From Bacillus sp. FJAT-25509 (GTDB lineage Bacteria; Bacillota; Bacilli; Bacillales; Bacillaceae_G), in the NCBI RefSeq assembly GCF_001420605.1, contig NZ_LJIZ01000027.1, positions 1 to 47,346 on the forward strand: a stretch of 47,346 bases of DNA, given 5' to 3'. The notes beneath the pieces were generated by a model, which did not search any database, was not told where the DNA came from, and worked only from the letters and a program-made list of their open reading frames with translations. The first letter of the stretch is position 1; each line of letters begins with the position of its first letter. This document shows positions 16,809-24,927 of this stretch, one piece after another. The translations under genes and the position numbers were made by a program.

Positions 16809-17921
16809 ATGAAAAAACGTATTCAATCAAAAAAGCTATTATCATTAGTTGCTGGAAGTGCAATTGCAATCACATCATTACTTAGCATTGATCAGAAAGC
16901 ATTCGCATGGTCTGACGAGGATGTTCACAATCAAGATCATAGTACACATCATTTTATCGTAAATGGCAGTGTCAAACTTATTGCCGATAATACCAATCCT
17001 GCAATAAACAAGCCTACAATATTGCTTAATCAGTTTCGCGATCGTTGGGAACAGGGCTTGTACGATGCAGATCACATTAATCCTTTTTATGATACGGGCA
17101 CATTTTTGTCTCACTTTTATGATCCAGACACACAAACAAATTATACGGGGGCTTCTTATCCAACAGCTCGTCAATCAGGAGCGAAGTATTTTAATCTAGC
17201 ATCGGATTACTATAAAAAAGGCGATTTTAACAATGCATTCTACTACTTAGGAGTATCTTTACACTATTTTACAGATGTAACACAGCCTCTTCATGCTTCA
17301 AATATTTCCAATCTAGATCATAACGCACCGGGCTATCATTCGAAGTTTGAAAATTATGCCGAAAGTATTCAAAGTCAAATGACAGTGCCAAATTCAGGTT
17401 TATATAATTGGATTTCTTCAACTGATCCTGAAGCATGGATTCATCAAGCCGCGGTACAAGCAAACTCCGTTTTACCTCAAGTTTGGAATGATACGATCAT
17501 TAATTACTTCTGGCAAGCAGCTTACAGTAATTATTATTCTGCCATGTGGAAGAACGAGGTAAAAAATCCGACTCTTGTTCAGTTAAATCAAGCAGAACGA
17601 GAGACTGCTGGATTCATAGACTTGTTTTTTCGCGTAAATGGTGTAGACATGCCTGTGACTGTATATAAGGAAAATGCTTTTGGCGGTGCATCAGAAATAC
17701 TAGGATCAGGTAATTATGATTACGATCAGCTTGTAAAAGGTATTGGCAATGATACGATTTCTTCTATTCATATTGCACCAGGTTATCAAGTCACTTTATA
17801 TTCAGATTCAAATTATAAAGGAGCATCGATTGTTCTTACAGAAGATGTTAATGATTTAGGCAATTTTAATCATCAAATTTCAAGCTTAAAAATCGTGAAA
17901 ATCTCAGCAATTTCTAAGTAA
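16809..17921 (+). CDS. Zinc-dependent phospholipase C with C-terminal beta/gamma-crystallin-like domain
   Basis: A 370-residue secreted enzyme. A signal peptide ends at AFA33, so the mature chain starts with Trp34, whose N-terminus is a zinc ligand in this family. Other ligands of the B. cereus PC-PLC/alpha-toxin fold are present: His47 (HSTHH), FYDTGTFLSHFYDPD, LHYFTDVTQPLH and YHSKFENYAE. It should hydrolyse phosphatidylcholine-type lipids outside the cell. Unlike B. cereus PLC there is no propeptide. Residues 281-370 form a two-motif beta/gamma-crystallin-like domain (VTVYKENAFGGASEILGSGN, then VTLYSDSNYKGASIVL), with a calcium motif NDTISS at 314 and a weaker NHQISS at 354. Start ATG 16809 follows AAGAAGGTG. 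Monocistronic; no PlcR box seen. Confidence 0.9.
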   Translation: MKKRIQSKKLLSLVAGSAIAITSLLSIDQKAFAWSDEDVHNQDHSTHHFIVNGSVKLIADNTNPAINKPTILLNQFRDRWEQGLYDADHINPFYDTGTFLSHFYDPDTQTNYTGASYPTARQSGAKYFNLASDYYKKGDFNNAFYYLGVSLHYFTDVTQPLHASNISNLDHNAPGYHSKFENYAESIQSQMTVPNSGLYNWISSTDPEAWIHQAAVQANSVLPQVWNDTIINYFWQAAYSNYYSAMWKNEVKNPTLVQLNQAERETAGFIDLFFRVNGVDMPVTVYKENAFGGASEILGSGNYDYDQLVKGIGNDTISSIHIAPGYQVTLYSDSNYKGASIVLTEDVNDLGNFNHQISSLKIVKISAISK

Positions 17922-18037
17922 TCAGAGGCAATGCAGGCTGAAAGTTATTATATGATGAGAAGACTTACATAAAAGACCCAAAAATGGATAATGATGGTAT
18001 AATTTATGTACATCTAGAAGTTAATCACGGAGGCTTT

Positions 18038-18667
18038 ATGAAAAAAATTTTATTTATTATCTTGTTATTTATCGGTGCTTTTTGTTTAGGTCTATATGAT
18101 GCACCAACTTATGTATTTGGAATCTTTTATGTTGCAGTTCTTTTCTTATTTTTTTGGACGATGTTTTATCCATTTTATTTTTCAAAAAATCTATCACATA
18201 TCGAACGTTTTCTAAGTAAGCAATCAAAAAAATCAATCCTTTATTTTCTTTATTCAATTACTAACCATATGCACGATGAAATCGAACAGTCGTATCAATC
18301 TGTTATGAAGAAACGAATTAACCCTTCAAAAAAAGCTGTTTATCAAGTTGTATACGGCTTTTCAAATAAAGATTTGCCATTTATTAAGGAACGAATTGAT
18401 TTCATTAAAGTACCTGAGTGGAATTCATACTACAAAACACTTCTATTTATTGAAGAAAATGAATTAGAAACGGCAAAAGTAACAAAGGATTCAATGCGTT
18501 CAAAGAAATTCAAAAACGTACTTGAGTTCGAACTTTTACTTAAGGAAAACAAACGTGATGAAGCGAAAACATTATTATCTCGTTTGATTTCAAATTCAAG
18601 AGACTATCATTATTACATATTATCTAAGCGATATGAAGAAACATTTAATACAAAAGAGAAAATATAA
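18038..18667 (+). CDS. Membrane-anchored protein, unknown function
   Basis: A 209-residue protein with two N-terminal transmembrane helices (KKILFIILLFIGAFCLGLY and YVFGIFYVAVLFLFFWTMF) and a basic, helical cytoplasmic domain of about 150 residues. That domain has TPR-like helix spacing (WNSYYKTLLFIEENELETAK, LEFELLLKENKRDEAKTLLS). I do not recognise the family. Start ATG 18038 is 5 nt after GGAGG; upstream in-frame codons to 17984 lack a ribosome site. A TATAAT at 17998-18003 could be its -10, without a clear -35. Confidence 0.7.
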   Translation: MKKILFIILLFIGAFCLGLYDAPTYVFGIFYVAVLFLFFWTMFYPFYFSKNLSHIERFLSKQSKKSILYFLYSITNHMHDEIEQSYQSVMKKRINPSKKAVYQVVYGFSNKDLPFIKERIDFIKVPEWNSYYKTLLFIEENELETAKVTKDSMRSKKFKNVLEFELLLKENKRDEAKTLLSRLISNSRDYHYYILSKRYEETFNTKEKI

Positions 18668-18719
18668 TCTTGCTAAACGGGGCGGTATTTCCTTCCCTTC
18701 TATTTAAACAAAATTCCTT

Positions 18720-18740
18720 GTCGCAGACGCGGCTTTTTTT
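18720..18740 (+). terminator. Rho-independent terminator
   Basis: GTCGC AGAC GCGGC followed by T7, about 50 bp after the membrane protein gene. Confidence 0.75.
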
Positions 18741-18792
18741 ATGGAATAAAAAATTATTTAAAAATAGTATAGTCCTATCGGATAAGTCATCA

Positions 18793-18798
18793 TATAAT
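18793..18798 (+). promoter_or_regulatory. Candidate -10 for the DUF1003 leader
   Basis: TATAAT, with no strong -35 17 bp upstream. It would start a leader of about 195 nt. Confidence 0.45.
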
Positions 18799-18804
18799 AG
18801 TAAA

Positions 18805-18998
18805 GGTATTATTTTTACAAAAAAAAGTGAGGTGGAACATTTTTATGGGTAGTCCCAGTATAGGTGAGTCGGATAATTTACCGACGACATCAGAGGAAGT
18901 CATACAATTGAATATCCGAGGAGGATTACATCATAAAAATGTAATCCAACTTTTATAAGCTTTTGAAGGCTTCCTCTAGAAAAGAGGAGGTTGGAAAC
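18805..18998 (+). ncRNA. Candidate cis-regulatory leader RNA of the DUF1003 gene
   Basis: A roughly 190-nt untranslated leader with mutually exclusive pairings. GTCGG (18868-18872) can pair with CCGAC (18881-18885), or TCGGATA (18869-18875) can pair with TATCCGA (18913-18919). GGATTACAT/ATGTAATCC (18922-18946) is a stable 9-bp hairpin. CCTCT (18973-18977) can pair with AGAGG (18983-18987), which covers the ribosome site AGGAGG; alternatively CTTCCTCT (18970-18977) can pair perfectly with AGAGGAAG (18892-18899) and free it. I compared it mentally with M-box, yybP-ykoY, ydaO and ykkC and saw no match. Confidence 0.45.
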
Positions 18999-19541
18999 AT
19001 GGTGCACAACATTTGGAAGCAAATTAACTTTAAAAAACAAGTTGAGAAACCAAAAAAAATTCAAGGGTTTGATATTGATTTAAACCAAGAAAACTTATCA
19101 CGTATCGACCGATTAGTGGATCGTTATGAGTCAGAAATACTGCAACATTTAGATAGTGATTACACCCAACGAACAAAATTTGCTGATAGAATAGCAGATA
19201 AAATCGCAGAATTTGGTGGTAGTTGGAAATTTATTATTTGGTTTAGTTGTACACTTGCTGTCTGGATGATATGGAATAGCTTATCTTTCACGAAAGCTTT
19301 TCATTTTGACTCTTCACCTTTTATCTTGTTGAACTTATGTCTATCTTTTATTGCAGCATTTCAAGCACCAGTCATTATGATGAGTCAAAATCGTCAAGCA
19401 GTAAGGGATAAACATGAATCCGTTATCGATTTTGCAATCAATTATAAAGCAGAACAAGATATTGGTGACATGCAAAGTCGACTAAACAATATAGAAAATC
19501 AATTAGCAGAGATTAGAGATTTACTTAAACAAAAGAATTAA
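18999..19541 (+). CDS. DUF1003 membrane protein
   Basis: A 180-residue protein of the DUF1003 family: RTKFADRIADKIAEFGGSWKFI precedes two transmembrane helices (WFSCTLAVWMIWNSL and FILLNLCLSFIAAFQAPVIMMS). The conserved SQNRQAVRDKHESVIDFAIN follows, then a C-terminal coiled coil (DMQSRLNNIENQLAEIRDLL). The family is often associated with ion stress, but its function is not established. Start ATG 18999 is 8 nt after AGAGGAGG; the frame upstream to 18963 crosses that site. The long structured leader suggests translational or attenuation control. Confidence 0.85.
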   Translation: MVHNIWKQINFKKQVEKPKKIQGFDIDLNQENLSRIDRLVDRYESEILQHLDSDYTQRTKFADRIADKIAEFGGSWKFIIWFSCTLAVWMIWNSLSFTKAFHFDSSPFILLNLCLSFIAAFQAPVIMMSQNRQAVRDKHESVIDFAINYKAEQDIGDMQSRLNNIENQLAEIRDLLKQKN

Positions 19542-19573
19542 AGATATTGATATAAAAGAATAATTATAGTGAG

Positions 19574-19637
19574 AATTCCCTTATAGAAGACAGTCAAAAG
19601 AAAAGATTGTTCTGTCCTATGGAGGGGAATTTTTTTA
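19574..19637 (+). terminator. Long hairpin terminator, one of two related copies
   Basis: AATTCCC, TTATAG and GACAG on the left arm pair with CTGTC, CTATGG and GGGAATT on the right, followed by T7. Its sequence closely matches the minus-strand hairpin at 38594-38654: CCCTTATAG(A/T)AGACAGT(C/T)AAAAGAAA, then GGGGAATTTTTTTATGGGGA. Confidence 0.75.
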
Positions 19638-19714
19638 TGGGGATAGTAATATCTTGGAGACACTTCTCGAGTAAAATTTCCAATCATTATAAAGATAATT
19701 GGCCGTTCTTCTAG
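19637..19714 (+). CDS. Possible 25-residue peptide
   Basis: ATG 19637 follows GGAGGGG inside the terminator arm and opens a 25-codon frame (MGIVISWRHFSSK...). The ribosome site is part of a repeated hairpin, so it may be a chance or mobile-element remnant. Low confidence. Confidence 0.2.
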   Translation: MGIVISWRHFSSKISNHYKDNWPFF

Positions 19715-19813
19715 AAAGAATTAGGACAATTTTACAGTTTACCATTAGAAATTAACTAGTAATGCCTAATTTTTTTGGAATAATACCCAAACTGGTATGA
19801 GTATTATTTTAAC

Positions 19814-19990
19814 TTATTTGCTGTTTTAGAAATTTTAATTGCAGTTATGTTGATTTTATTTGCATTTTTAATAATTTTAATTGTATTTTTACTAATTTTA
19901 ATTGCAGATTTCCTAAATTTATTTGCAGTTCACCTTTTATTTGCACGTATGAGCCTCTTATTTGCAGAACCACAATACTTATTTGCAGTA
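19814..19990. repeat. 21-bp-phased array of TTATTTGCAG-like units
   Basis: Nine units carry TTGCA or a one-base variant. Their TTG starts are at 19818, 19839, 19860, 19881, 19902, 19923, 19941, 19962 and 19983: seven intervals of exactly 21 bp and one of 18. The consensus is TTATTTGCAGT plus about ten variable bases. On the plus strand it happens to be open (a repeating L-F-A heptad from 19847), but that frame lacks a ribosome site and runs antisense into hyuA, so I treat it as a DNA repeat. Confidence 0.75.
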
Positions 19991-20050
19991 CAAACCCTAG
20001 CGCTATCCGTACTTTTCACAATTTTTTTTCATCCAATATTGTCAACCTAC

Positions 20051-20079
20051 AAAAAAGCACCCTCAAAAAGAAGGTGCCT
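20051..20079 (-). terminator. Terminator of the hyu operon
   Basis: Minus strand GGCACCTTCTTTTTGAGGGTGC followed by T6; stem GCACC/GGTGC, just beyond the hyuA stop. Confidence 0.8.
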
Positions 20080-20085
20080 TATTCT

Positions 20086-21666
20086 TTATACTAATTCATT
20101 AACCTCAACCTGTGCCAAATCCCCAGCTGCTTTCACACGTACACGAGTTGCATTACCTGGCAAGTAAGCCAATGGCACGTCCTCAATATCAACAATGACA
20201 AGATTATTTGGATCAGCACCTGCCTTGATTGCTTCTTGTTTCGCCTCATCCTTTGCTATTTCCAGTGCTTGATCACGAGTTAATTCTACTAATTTATAAA
20301 TTCGTTCTACTTGACCACTTACCTGTGAAATAGCTGCGCCAATTGCGTTGGCTACACCTGAATGTTGCGGTCGAATGACTTCTGAAGCTCCATTTAAATT
20401 TTCAGGAAGAAGGATGCTTCCACCCCCAACTAGAATAACCGGCACATCTTCTGCACTTGTTTTCATCTTGTCGATTGCTTCTTCAACTAACTCAACCATT
20501 TTCACATAAACTTTATTTAATAGCTCCTTATCTAGATGAGCTACTTTTGATGCATCTCCTAGCTCGACTTTTCCAAGAGCAACTGCTACGTCTGTTGTAG
20601 TTAATGTATCTCCACCGAAAATTAAGCTTTTTTCTGGAAGGCGATACCCGACACTATCAGGTCCAACTGTGAATTCTCCATTATCCTTGATTCGAATAAT
20701 CGTTCCTCCGCCAAGTCCGATTGAAATTAGGTCAGGCATACGGAAGTTTGTTCGCGCTCCGCCTATTTCGACTGCAAGAGAAGATTCACGTGGGAATGAT
20801 TGAATTAAAACGCCAACATCTGATGTTGTACCACCTACGTCTACAACAATTGCATCTGAACTTTTAGTCAGATAAGATGCTCCACGTAGTGAGTTCGTCG
20901 GACCGCAAGCGATTGTAAAAATAGGATATTTCACGGCATATTCTACAGACATTAACGTACCATCATTTTGTCCGAAAAATACCTTTGCTTCTATCCCTTC
21001 GTTTTTTAGTGCATTAATGAATCCATCAGCCGCTGTTTTTGCAACATTTACAACTGTAGCATTGATAATCGTAGCATTCTCTCTTTCTAGTAATCCTACA
21101 GAACCGATTTCCGAAGATAATGAAATCGCAACATCTTCTCCAAGAACTTCCTTAATAATTTCACTTGCTCTTTCTTCATGCTCCTTCGAAACAGGTGAAA
21201 ATACAGAAGTAATCGCTACCGAATCAACTTTCCCTTCGATTTCATGCGCAATTTGGTATAAATGTGCTTCATCTAAAGAAACAATCTCTCTACCATCGAA
21301 TTCATGACCACCGCGTACTAGATAGACATATTTACCAAGTGCTTCACGAAGATCATCAGGGACACCAACTAGAGGTTTTACAGCTAAAGTAGCTGGAGCT
21401 CCAATCCGAATCGCTGCGATTTTATTTAATCTCTTTCTTTCAACGATTGCATTTGTACAATGTGTAGTTCCTAGCATCGCGTATTTTATTTGTTCTCTTG
21501 GTACATTCGCATCGCCGATAATTTTCTTTAATGCTGTATAAATACCTGTTGCAACATCTTCTGTTGTAGGTGATTTCGTTTCAGATACTACTTGATTATT
21601 TTCATCTAAAAGCACTGCATCAGTATGCGTTCCACCAACGTCAATGCCAATTCTATATGTACTCAT
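20086..21666 (-). CDS. hyuA: Hydantoinase/oxoprolinase family protein, HyuA type
   Basis: A 526-residue cytoplasmic enzyme of the hydantoinase A/oxoprolinase (ASKHA-fold) family. The phosphate-binding loop RIGIDVGGTHTDAVLL is at the N-terminus, a second nucleotide loop is in IVVDVGGTTSDVGVL, and ISIGLGGGTII and VILVGGGSILLPENL follow. Such enzymes open five-membered cyclic amides with ATP. At 526 residues it is shorter than classical HyuA, as expected for the subgroup paired with DUF917 proteins. ATG 21666 overlaps the DUF917 stop (TAATG), so the two are translationally coupled; AAGGAG is 10 nt upstream. Last gene of a TetR-permease-DUF917-hyuA operon. Confidence 0.88.
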   Translation of the reverse strand: MSTYRIGIDVGGTHTDAVLLDENNQVVSETKSPTTEDVATGIYTALKKIIGDANVPREQIKYAMLGTTHCTNAIVERKRLNKIAAIRIGAPATLAVKPLVGVPDDLREALGKYVYLVRGGHEFDGREIVSLDEAHLYQIAHEIEGKVDSVAITSVFSPVSKEHEERASEIIKEVLGEDVAISLSSEIGSVGLLERENATIINATVVNVAKTAADGFINALKNEGIEAKVFFGQNDGTLMSVEYAVKYPIFTIACGPTNSLRGASYLTKSSDAIVVDVGGTTSDVGVLIQSFPRESSLAVEIGGARTNFRMPDLISIGLGGGTIIRIKDNGEFTVGPDSVGYRLPEKSLIFGGDTLTTTDVAVALGKVELGDASKVAHLDKELLNKVYVKMVELVEEAIDKMKTSAEDVPVILVGGGSILLPENLNGASEVIRPQHSGVANAIGAAISQVSGQVERIYKLVELTRDQALEIAKDEAKQEAIKAGADPNNLVIVDIEDVPLAYLPGNATRVRVKAAGDLAQVEVNELV

Positions 21667-22760
21667 TATAACGTCACTCCTTTTTTAACAAGTTCTTCTA
21701 CTGGAATATAGTCAACATCGTAGCCAAAGTATTTAGGCCCTACTGTTTCAATTCCTTTTTCTGTTCTCCATTTTGGATGACAAGGAATTCCGACTACTAC
21801 GCATCTTGCGCCATATCGAATACCTTCTGTTGTAATTGGAAGTCCTGTTTCTGCATCAAGTACAGCAATTAAATCCGGTGTGACACAAAGTAAACGCTGA
21901 TCTGTTTGGGCTAATAAGTGTTCATTTTGGAAACGAACTTCTAATGTTTCCCCTTTATATTCATTAATGCCCTCAAATGTTGCGATCCCTTTAGCAAATC
22001 CGCTTTCAGTTTTTCTGTTAATATCTGTTACTTTTCCACGGAATAGTTCAAAGCCTTTCGCACATTTTAATGCTTCTTTAACTGGATCTGCATTGTTTTC
22101 TTTTGCAAGTCTGATTGCTTTTCCTAACTCTTCTTCGAGTTGAAGAATATTACGGATTCCACTATCTTTTAAATTTTTTCCTGTCATCGGATAAATGGCA
22201 GTCATGACAGAACCACCCATTTCGATCGTTGCTGCACGAGCTATCCGTTCAGTCCAAAGATTGTTAATTGTTGATAGAACAGAATTATTCCCTTTCTCAT
22301 CAGCAAGAACCATTGGTGTTGCTGAAATGCCGTCTAAGTAAAATGTAACCATTTGTAATTCTGGAAATGCTCTTCCCATGCCGTCTACATCAACAACAGG
22401 TAATCCTAGCTTTGCTGCAAGAGCAAGAGGGATCATCGAATTCAGACCACCAGCCTCGATTGGCATCGTTGCATAAATTTTCTTTCCTAAATAAGATTCA
22501 AGGTTTTGAAATGCACTAAACATCTCTTCACCACTTGGAACTTTTTCAAGCAATACAGTTGGAGCACCCATCATCGCTGATGGAACAATTAATGCATCAT
22601 CCGGCACTTCATCTACATCTAATAAAGTGATTTCGCCATATTCTTCAATCGCTTGTAAAGCCATTAACTTACCTATGTATGGGTCTCCCCCGCCTCCTGT
22701 ACCTAGTAAAGCAGCACCTACAGCAATATCTTCAATTTCCTGTTTCCCTATTTTTCTCAT
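21666..22760 (-). CDS. DUF917 protein (S-methyl-thiohydantoin desulfurase family)
   Basis: A 364-residue cytoplasmic protein. The N-terminal KQEIEDIAVGAALLGTGGGG is the hallmark of DUF917 (Pfam PF06032, since named for S-methyl-thiohydantoin desulfurase). The C-terminal part (LLCVTPDLIAVLDAETGLPI, GARCVVVGIPCHPKWR) is the second family domain. These proteins are regularly encoded beside HyuA-like proteins and act on hydantoin-type rings. ATG 22760 is 9 nt after GGAGG. Gene order and coupling with hyuA indicate a shared pathway; the exact compound cannot be told from sequence. Confidence 0.88.
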   Translation of the reverse strand: MRKIGKQEIEDIAVGAALLGTGGGGDPYIGKLMALQAIEEYGEITLLDVDEVPDDALIVPSAMMGAPTVLLEKVPSGEEMFSAFQNLESYLGKKIYATMPIEAGGLNSMIPLALAAKLGLPVVDVDGMGRAFPELQMVTFYLDGISATPMVLADEKGNNSVLSTINNLWTERIARAATIEMGGSVMTAIYPMTGKNLKDSGIRNILQLEEELGKAIRLAKENNADPVKEALKCAKGFELFRGKVTDINRKTESGFAKGIATFEGINEYKGETLEVRFQNEHLLAQTDQRLLCVTPDLIAVLDAETGLPITTEGIRYGARCVVVGIPCHPKWRTEKGIETVGPKYFGYDVDYIPVEELVKKGVTL

Positions 22761-22789
22761 TTTTAGAATACCTCCAATATTCAGAAATC

Positions 22790-24109
22790 TTACGCGGTAA
22801 TTTTTTCATCCACTACTCGTTTATTTTTAATTGCTTTTAAAATTAAAACACCGAAGTAATAAACAATTCCACTTAATAAAAGTGAGTTAATTGATGGAAT
22901 ACCAAATTTTATAAAATAACCAGCTGCAAATCCTGCTGCCCATGCGATTAATGTCACTGGATTAATCTTTTCAGGTTCCGCCGGTAAAGTTCCCTTTTCC
23001 TTACTTTCATCCAACGCTTTTCGATATGTTTTTAACACAAAGTAATCAATGACCATAATTCCGGCTATTGGTGGAATCATGACGCCAAGGAAAACTAGAA
23101 AATCTACAAAACGGTCAAGAATACCAAGAATCGATAATAAAGATCCGATTAATCCAATTACAAGTGTTACAATTCCACGATTTACTTTCATTTTAAAAAT
23201 TGTATCGATAATATTCGTAAATCCTAAAGAAGAAGAATATAAGTTCAAGTTATTGATTTTTACAGTAGAGAAAACAACAACTGCTGCACCAATCCAACCA
23301 GATGTTTGTAGCATAATACTCACAACATCATTTGTTTTTGCAGCATGTGACATCAATACAGCGATCATGCTAACTCCTAATTCACCCACTAAAGTACCTA
23401 TTGTCGTCATCCAAAAAACATCTTTACCACTTCGAGCAAAGCGACTAAAGTCTGGTGTAATAACAGCACCGATCATAAATCCTCCGGCAACCATTGTTGC
23501 ACCAACTCCAATTGAAAGTGACTGACCTGGAGGAGGCGTTCCTATTAAACTAATAATCGAATGATCACTAAGAACTTTATAAACTCCAAATCCTACTACG
23601 ATCAGAAAAGCAGGTACTGCAATTTTCGCTGTTAAGCTTAATAGTTTAAATCCAAAAATAACTAAAACAGTTACGCCTATTCCGGTAATCGCAGCAGCCA
23701 CGGGAAGGATCAATTTACCATTAGTTGCCTCGACTAAACCATTTGCAAAAACTGAGTTCTGTACGCCAAACCAACCAATACAACAAATGGAAACAACAAA
23801 GCCGATAATACTGGAGCCATATCTACCAAATCCGGTCCAACGAGACAATAGACTAGTAGAAAGTCCTTCGCGTGCCCCGGCATAACCTAATAGAAAACTA
23901 ACAATTTGCAGCAGAACACTTCCGAACATCGTCGCCCAAAACGCCTGCCAAAAAGTCATACCATATCCTAATGAAGCACCCAACATAAACTGAGATAATG
24001 TTGCTAAAGCACCAACACGCACAAGCATAATATCCCACATCGGTAATCGAGCCGATTGAGGAACCCTTGATAGTGAGTAATCATCTCCAATACTTGACTT
24101 ATTTTCCAT
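22790..24109 (-). CDS. NCS1-family cytosine/purine/hydantoin-type permease
   Basis: A 439-residue membrane protein with twelve predicted helices. The N-terminal SLSRVPQSARLPMWDIMLVR and helix 1 GALATLSQFMLGASLGYGMT are the NCS1 (CodB/Mhp1-like) signature. Internal VITPDFSRFARSGKDVFW is the conserved D-x-S/T-R-(F/Y) loop. NCS1 carriers import nucleobases, allantoin or hydantoins with Na+ or H+. Downstream DUF917 and HyuA make a hydantoin-like substrate the best guess. Start ATG 24109 has GGGGAAG at about 10 nt; GTG 24136 is the alternative. It starts 45 bp after the TetR gene. Confidence 0.88.
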   Translation of the reverse strand: MENKSSIGDDYSLSRVPQSARLPMWDIMLVRVGALATLSQFMLGASLGYGMTFWQAFWATMFGSVLLQIVSFLLGYAGAREGLSTSLLSRWTGFGRYGSSIIGFVVSICCIGWFGVQNSVFANGLVEATNGKLILPVAAAITGIGVTVLVIFGFKLLSLTAKIAVPAFLIVVGFGVYKVLSDHSIISLIGTPPPGQSLSIGVGATMVAGGFMIGAVITPDFSRFARSGKDVFWMTTIGTLVGELGVSMIAVLMSHAAKTNDVVSIMLQTSGWIGAAVVVFSTVKINNLNLYSSSLGFTNIIDTIFKMKVNRGIVTLVIGLIGSLLSILGILDRFVDFLVFLGVMIPPIAGIMVIDYFVLKTYRKALDESKEKGTLPAEPEKINPVTLIAWAAGFAAGYFIKFGIPSINSLLLSGIVYYFGVLILKAIKNKRVVDEKITA

Positions 24110-24154
24110 TAATCTGACTTCCCCATTATTTTTCACCAGTTAATAAACCTTTAT

Positions 24155-24748
24155 TTATTGTGAAATTCCATTCCAAAACTGATTAAATGTTAAATCCAAT
24201 CTTGTATATATTTCCTCTTCACTATGTCGATGCATTTGCCAAAACAGCCCGTCCATTATACATTGGAACGATATAGCTAATGCATGACAATCGGAATCCT
24301 TCATTTCTCCTTTCTCGATCCCAAGTCTAAAAATTTCAGAAAGAATTTTATACTCATCTAGCTCCATTGAACCAAATCGTTTCATAATATCATCTTTTAA
24401 AAACTCTGGTGGAGATGTCATCAGACGAACTAGAATTTTAGCTTTTAAACCCTCTTGATATTGAAAATCGATCGCTGATTTTAAAATAGAGTAGAGTTGA
24501 ACTTTAGTAGATTGATTGCTTTTACACTGTGATTCTACGATTGATAAATGCCCATCCAAAGTTTCCTTATATACAGCTAGAAAAATATCATCCTTTCCCT
24601 CAAAAAAAGCATAAACAGAAGGTGCCTTAATCCCAACTTCATTAGCTATTTCTCTAAGTGTCATTCCAGAATATCCTTTTTTTGCAAATAACTTTGTTGC
24701 TGCTTCTTTAATACTTTCTTTTGTTGATTTTGTCGTTTTAGTTGTCAT
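24155..24748 (-). CDS. TetR/AcrR-family regulator of the hyu operon
   Basis: A 197-residue regulator: N-terminal HTH (KESIKEAATKLFAKKGYSGM, TLREIANEVGIKAPSVYAFF, EGKDDIFLAVYKE) and a helical ligand domain with FWNGIS at its end. It is the first gene of the operon, 45 bp before the permease, and the upstream region carries four perfect palindromes with TetR-operator geometry, the nearest 28 bp before the start codon. Autoregulation and repression of uptake and hydrolysis until the substrate binds is the likely scheme. Start ATG 24748 follows AGGGGGATC. Confidence 0.92.
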   Translation of the reverse strand: MTTKTTKSTKESIKEAATKLFAKKGYSGMTLREIANEVGIKAPSVYAFFEGKDDIFLAVYKETLDGHLSIVESQCKSNQSTKVQLYSILKSAIDFQYQEGLKAKILVRLMTSPPEFLKDDIMKRFGSMELDEYKILSEIFRLGIEKGEMKDSDCHALAISFQCIMDGLFWQMHRHSEEEIYTRLDLTFNQFWNGISQ

Positions 24749-24775
24749 CGTTATACAGATCCCCCTAATAAAACC

Positions 24776-24795
24776 TACCTAACACTTGTTAGGTA
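24776..24795. promoter_or_regulatory. Operator O1 (TetR-type palindrome)
   Basis: TACCTAACACTTGTTAGGTA: two 9-bp arms around CT. It lies between the TetR start codon and the presumed promoter. Identical to three further copies upstream. Confidence 0.75.
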
Positions 24796-24876
24796 AAGAG
24801 TTAAAAAAATCAGATTGCTAATTTACCTTACTTTTCACTCAATCATTTATATTTTCTATTATTTATTTCTTAAAAT

Positions 24877-24901
24877 ACCTAACTAATGTACATTAGATAA
24901 C
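24877..24901. promoter_or_regulatory. Degenerate operator-like palindrome
   Basis: TACCTAACTAATGTACATTA followed by GATAA contains the perfect palindrome CTAATGTACATTAG and an ACCTAA arm like the other operators. It may be a diverged site or overlap a promoter. Confidence 0.4.
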
Positions 24902-24927
24902 AGCTAAAAAAATAAGGTAGCAACTCC

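Noticed and set aside
16878-17463. Minus-strand frames inside the phospholipase gene
   Set aside because: They are shadows of a clear PLC reading frame.
19814-19990. CRISPR or tRNA-like array
   Set aside because: Units of 21 bp with 10-bp conserved cores are too short and too degenerate.
19847-20167. Plus-strand open frame with L-F-A heptads
   Set aside because: It arises from the 21-bp DNA repeat, lacks a ribosome site and runs antisense into the hyuA 3' end.
21017-21307. Plus-strand frame inside hyuA
   Set aside because: Shadow of the conserved HyuA frame.
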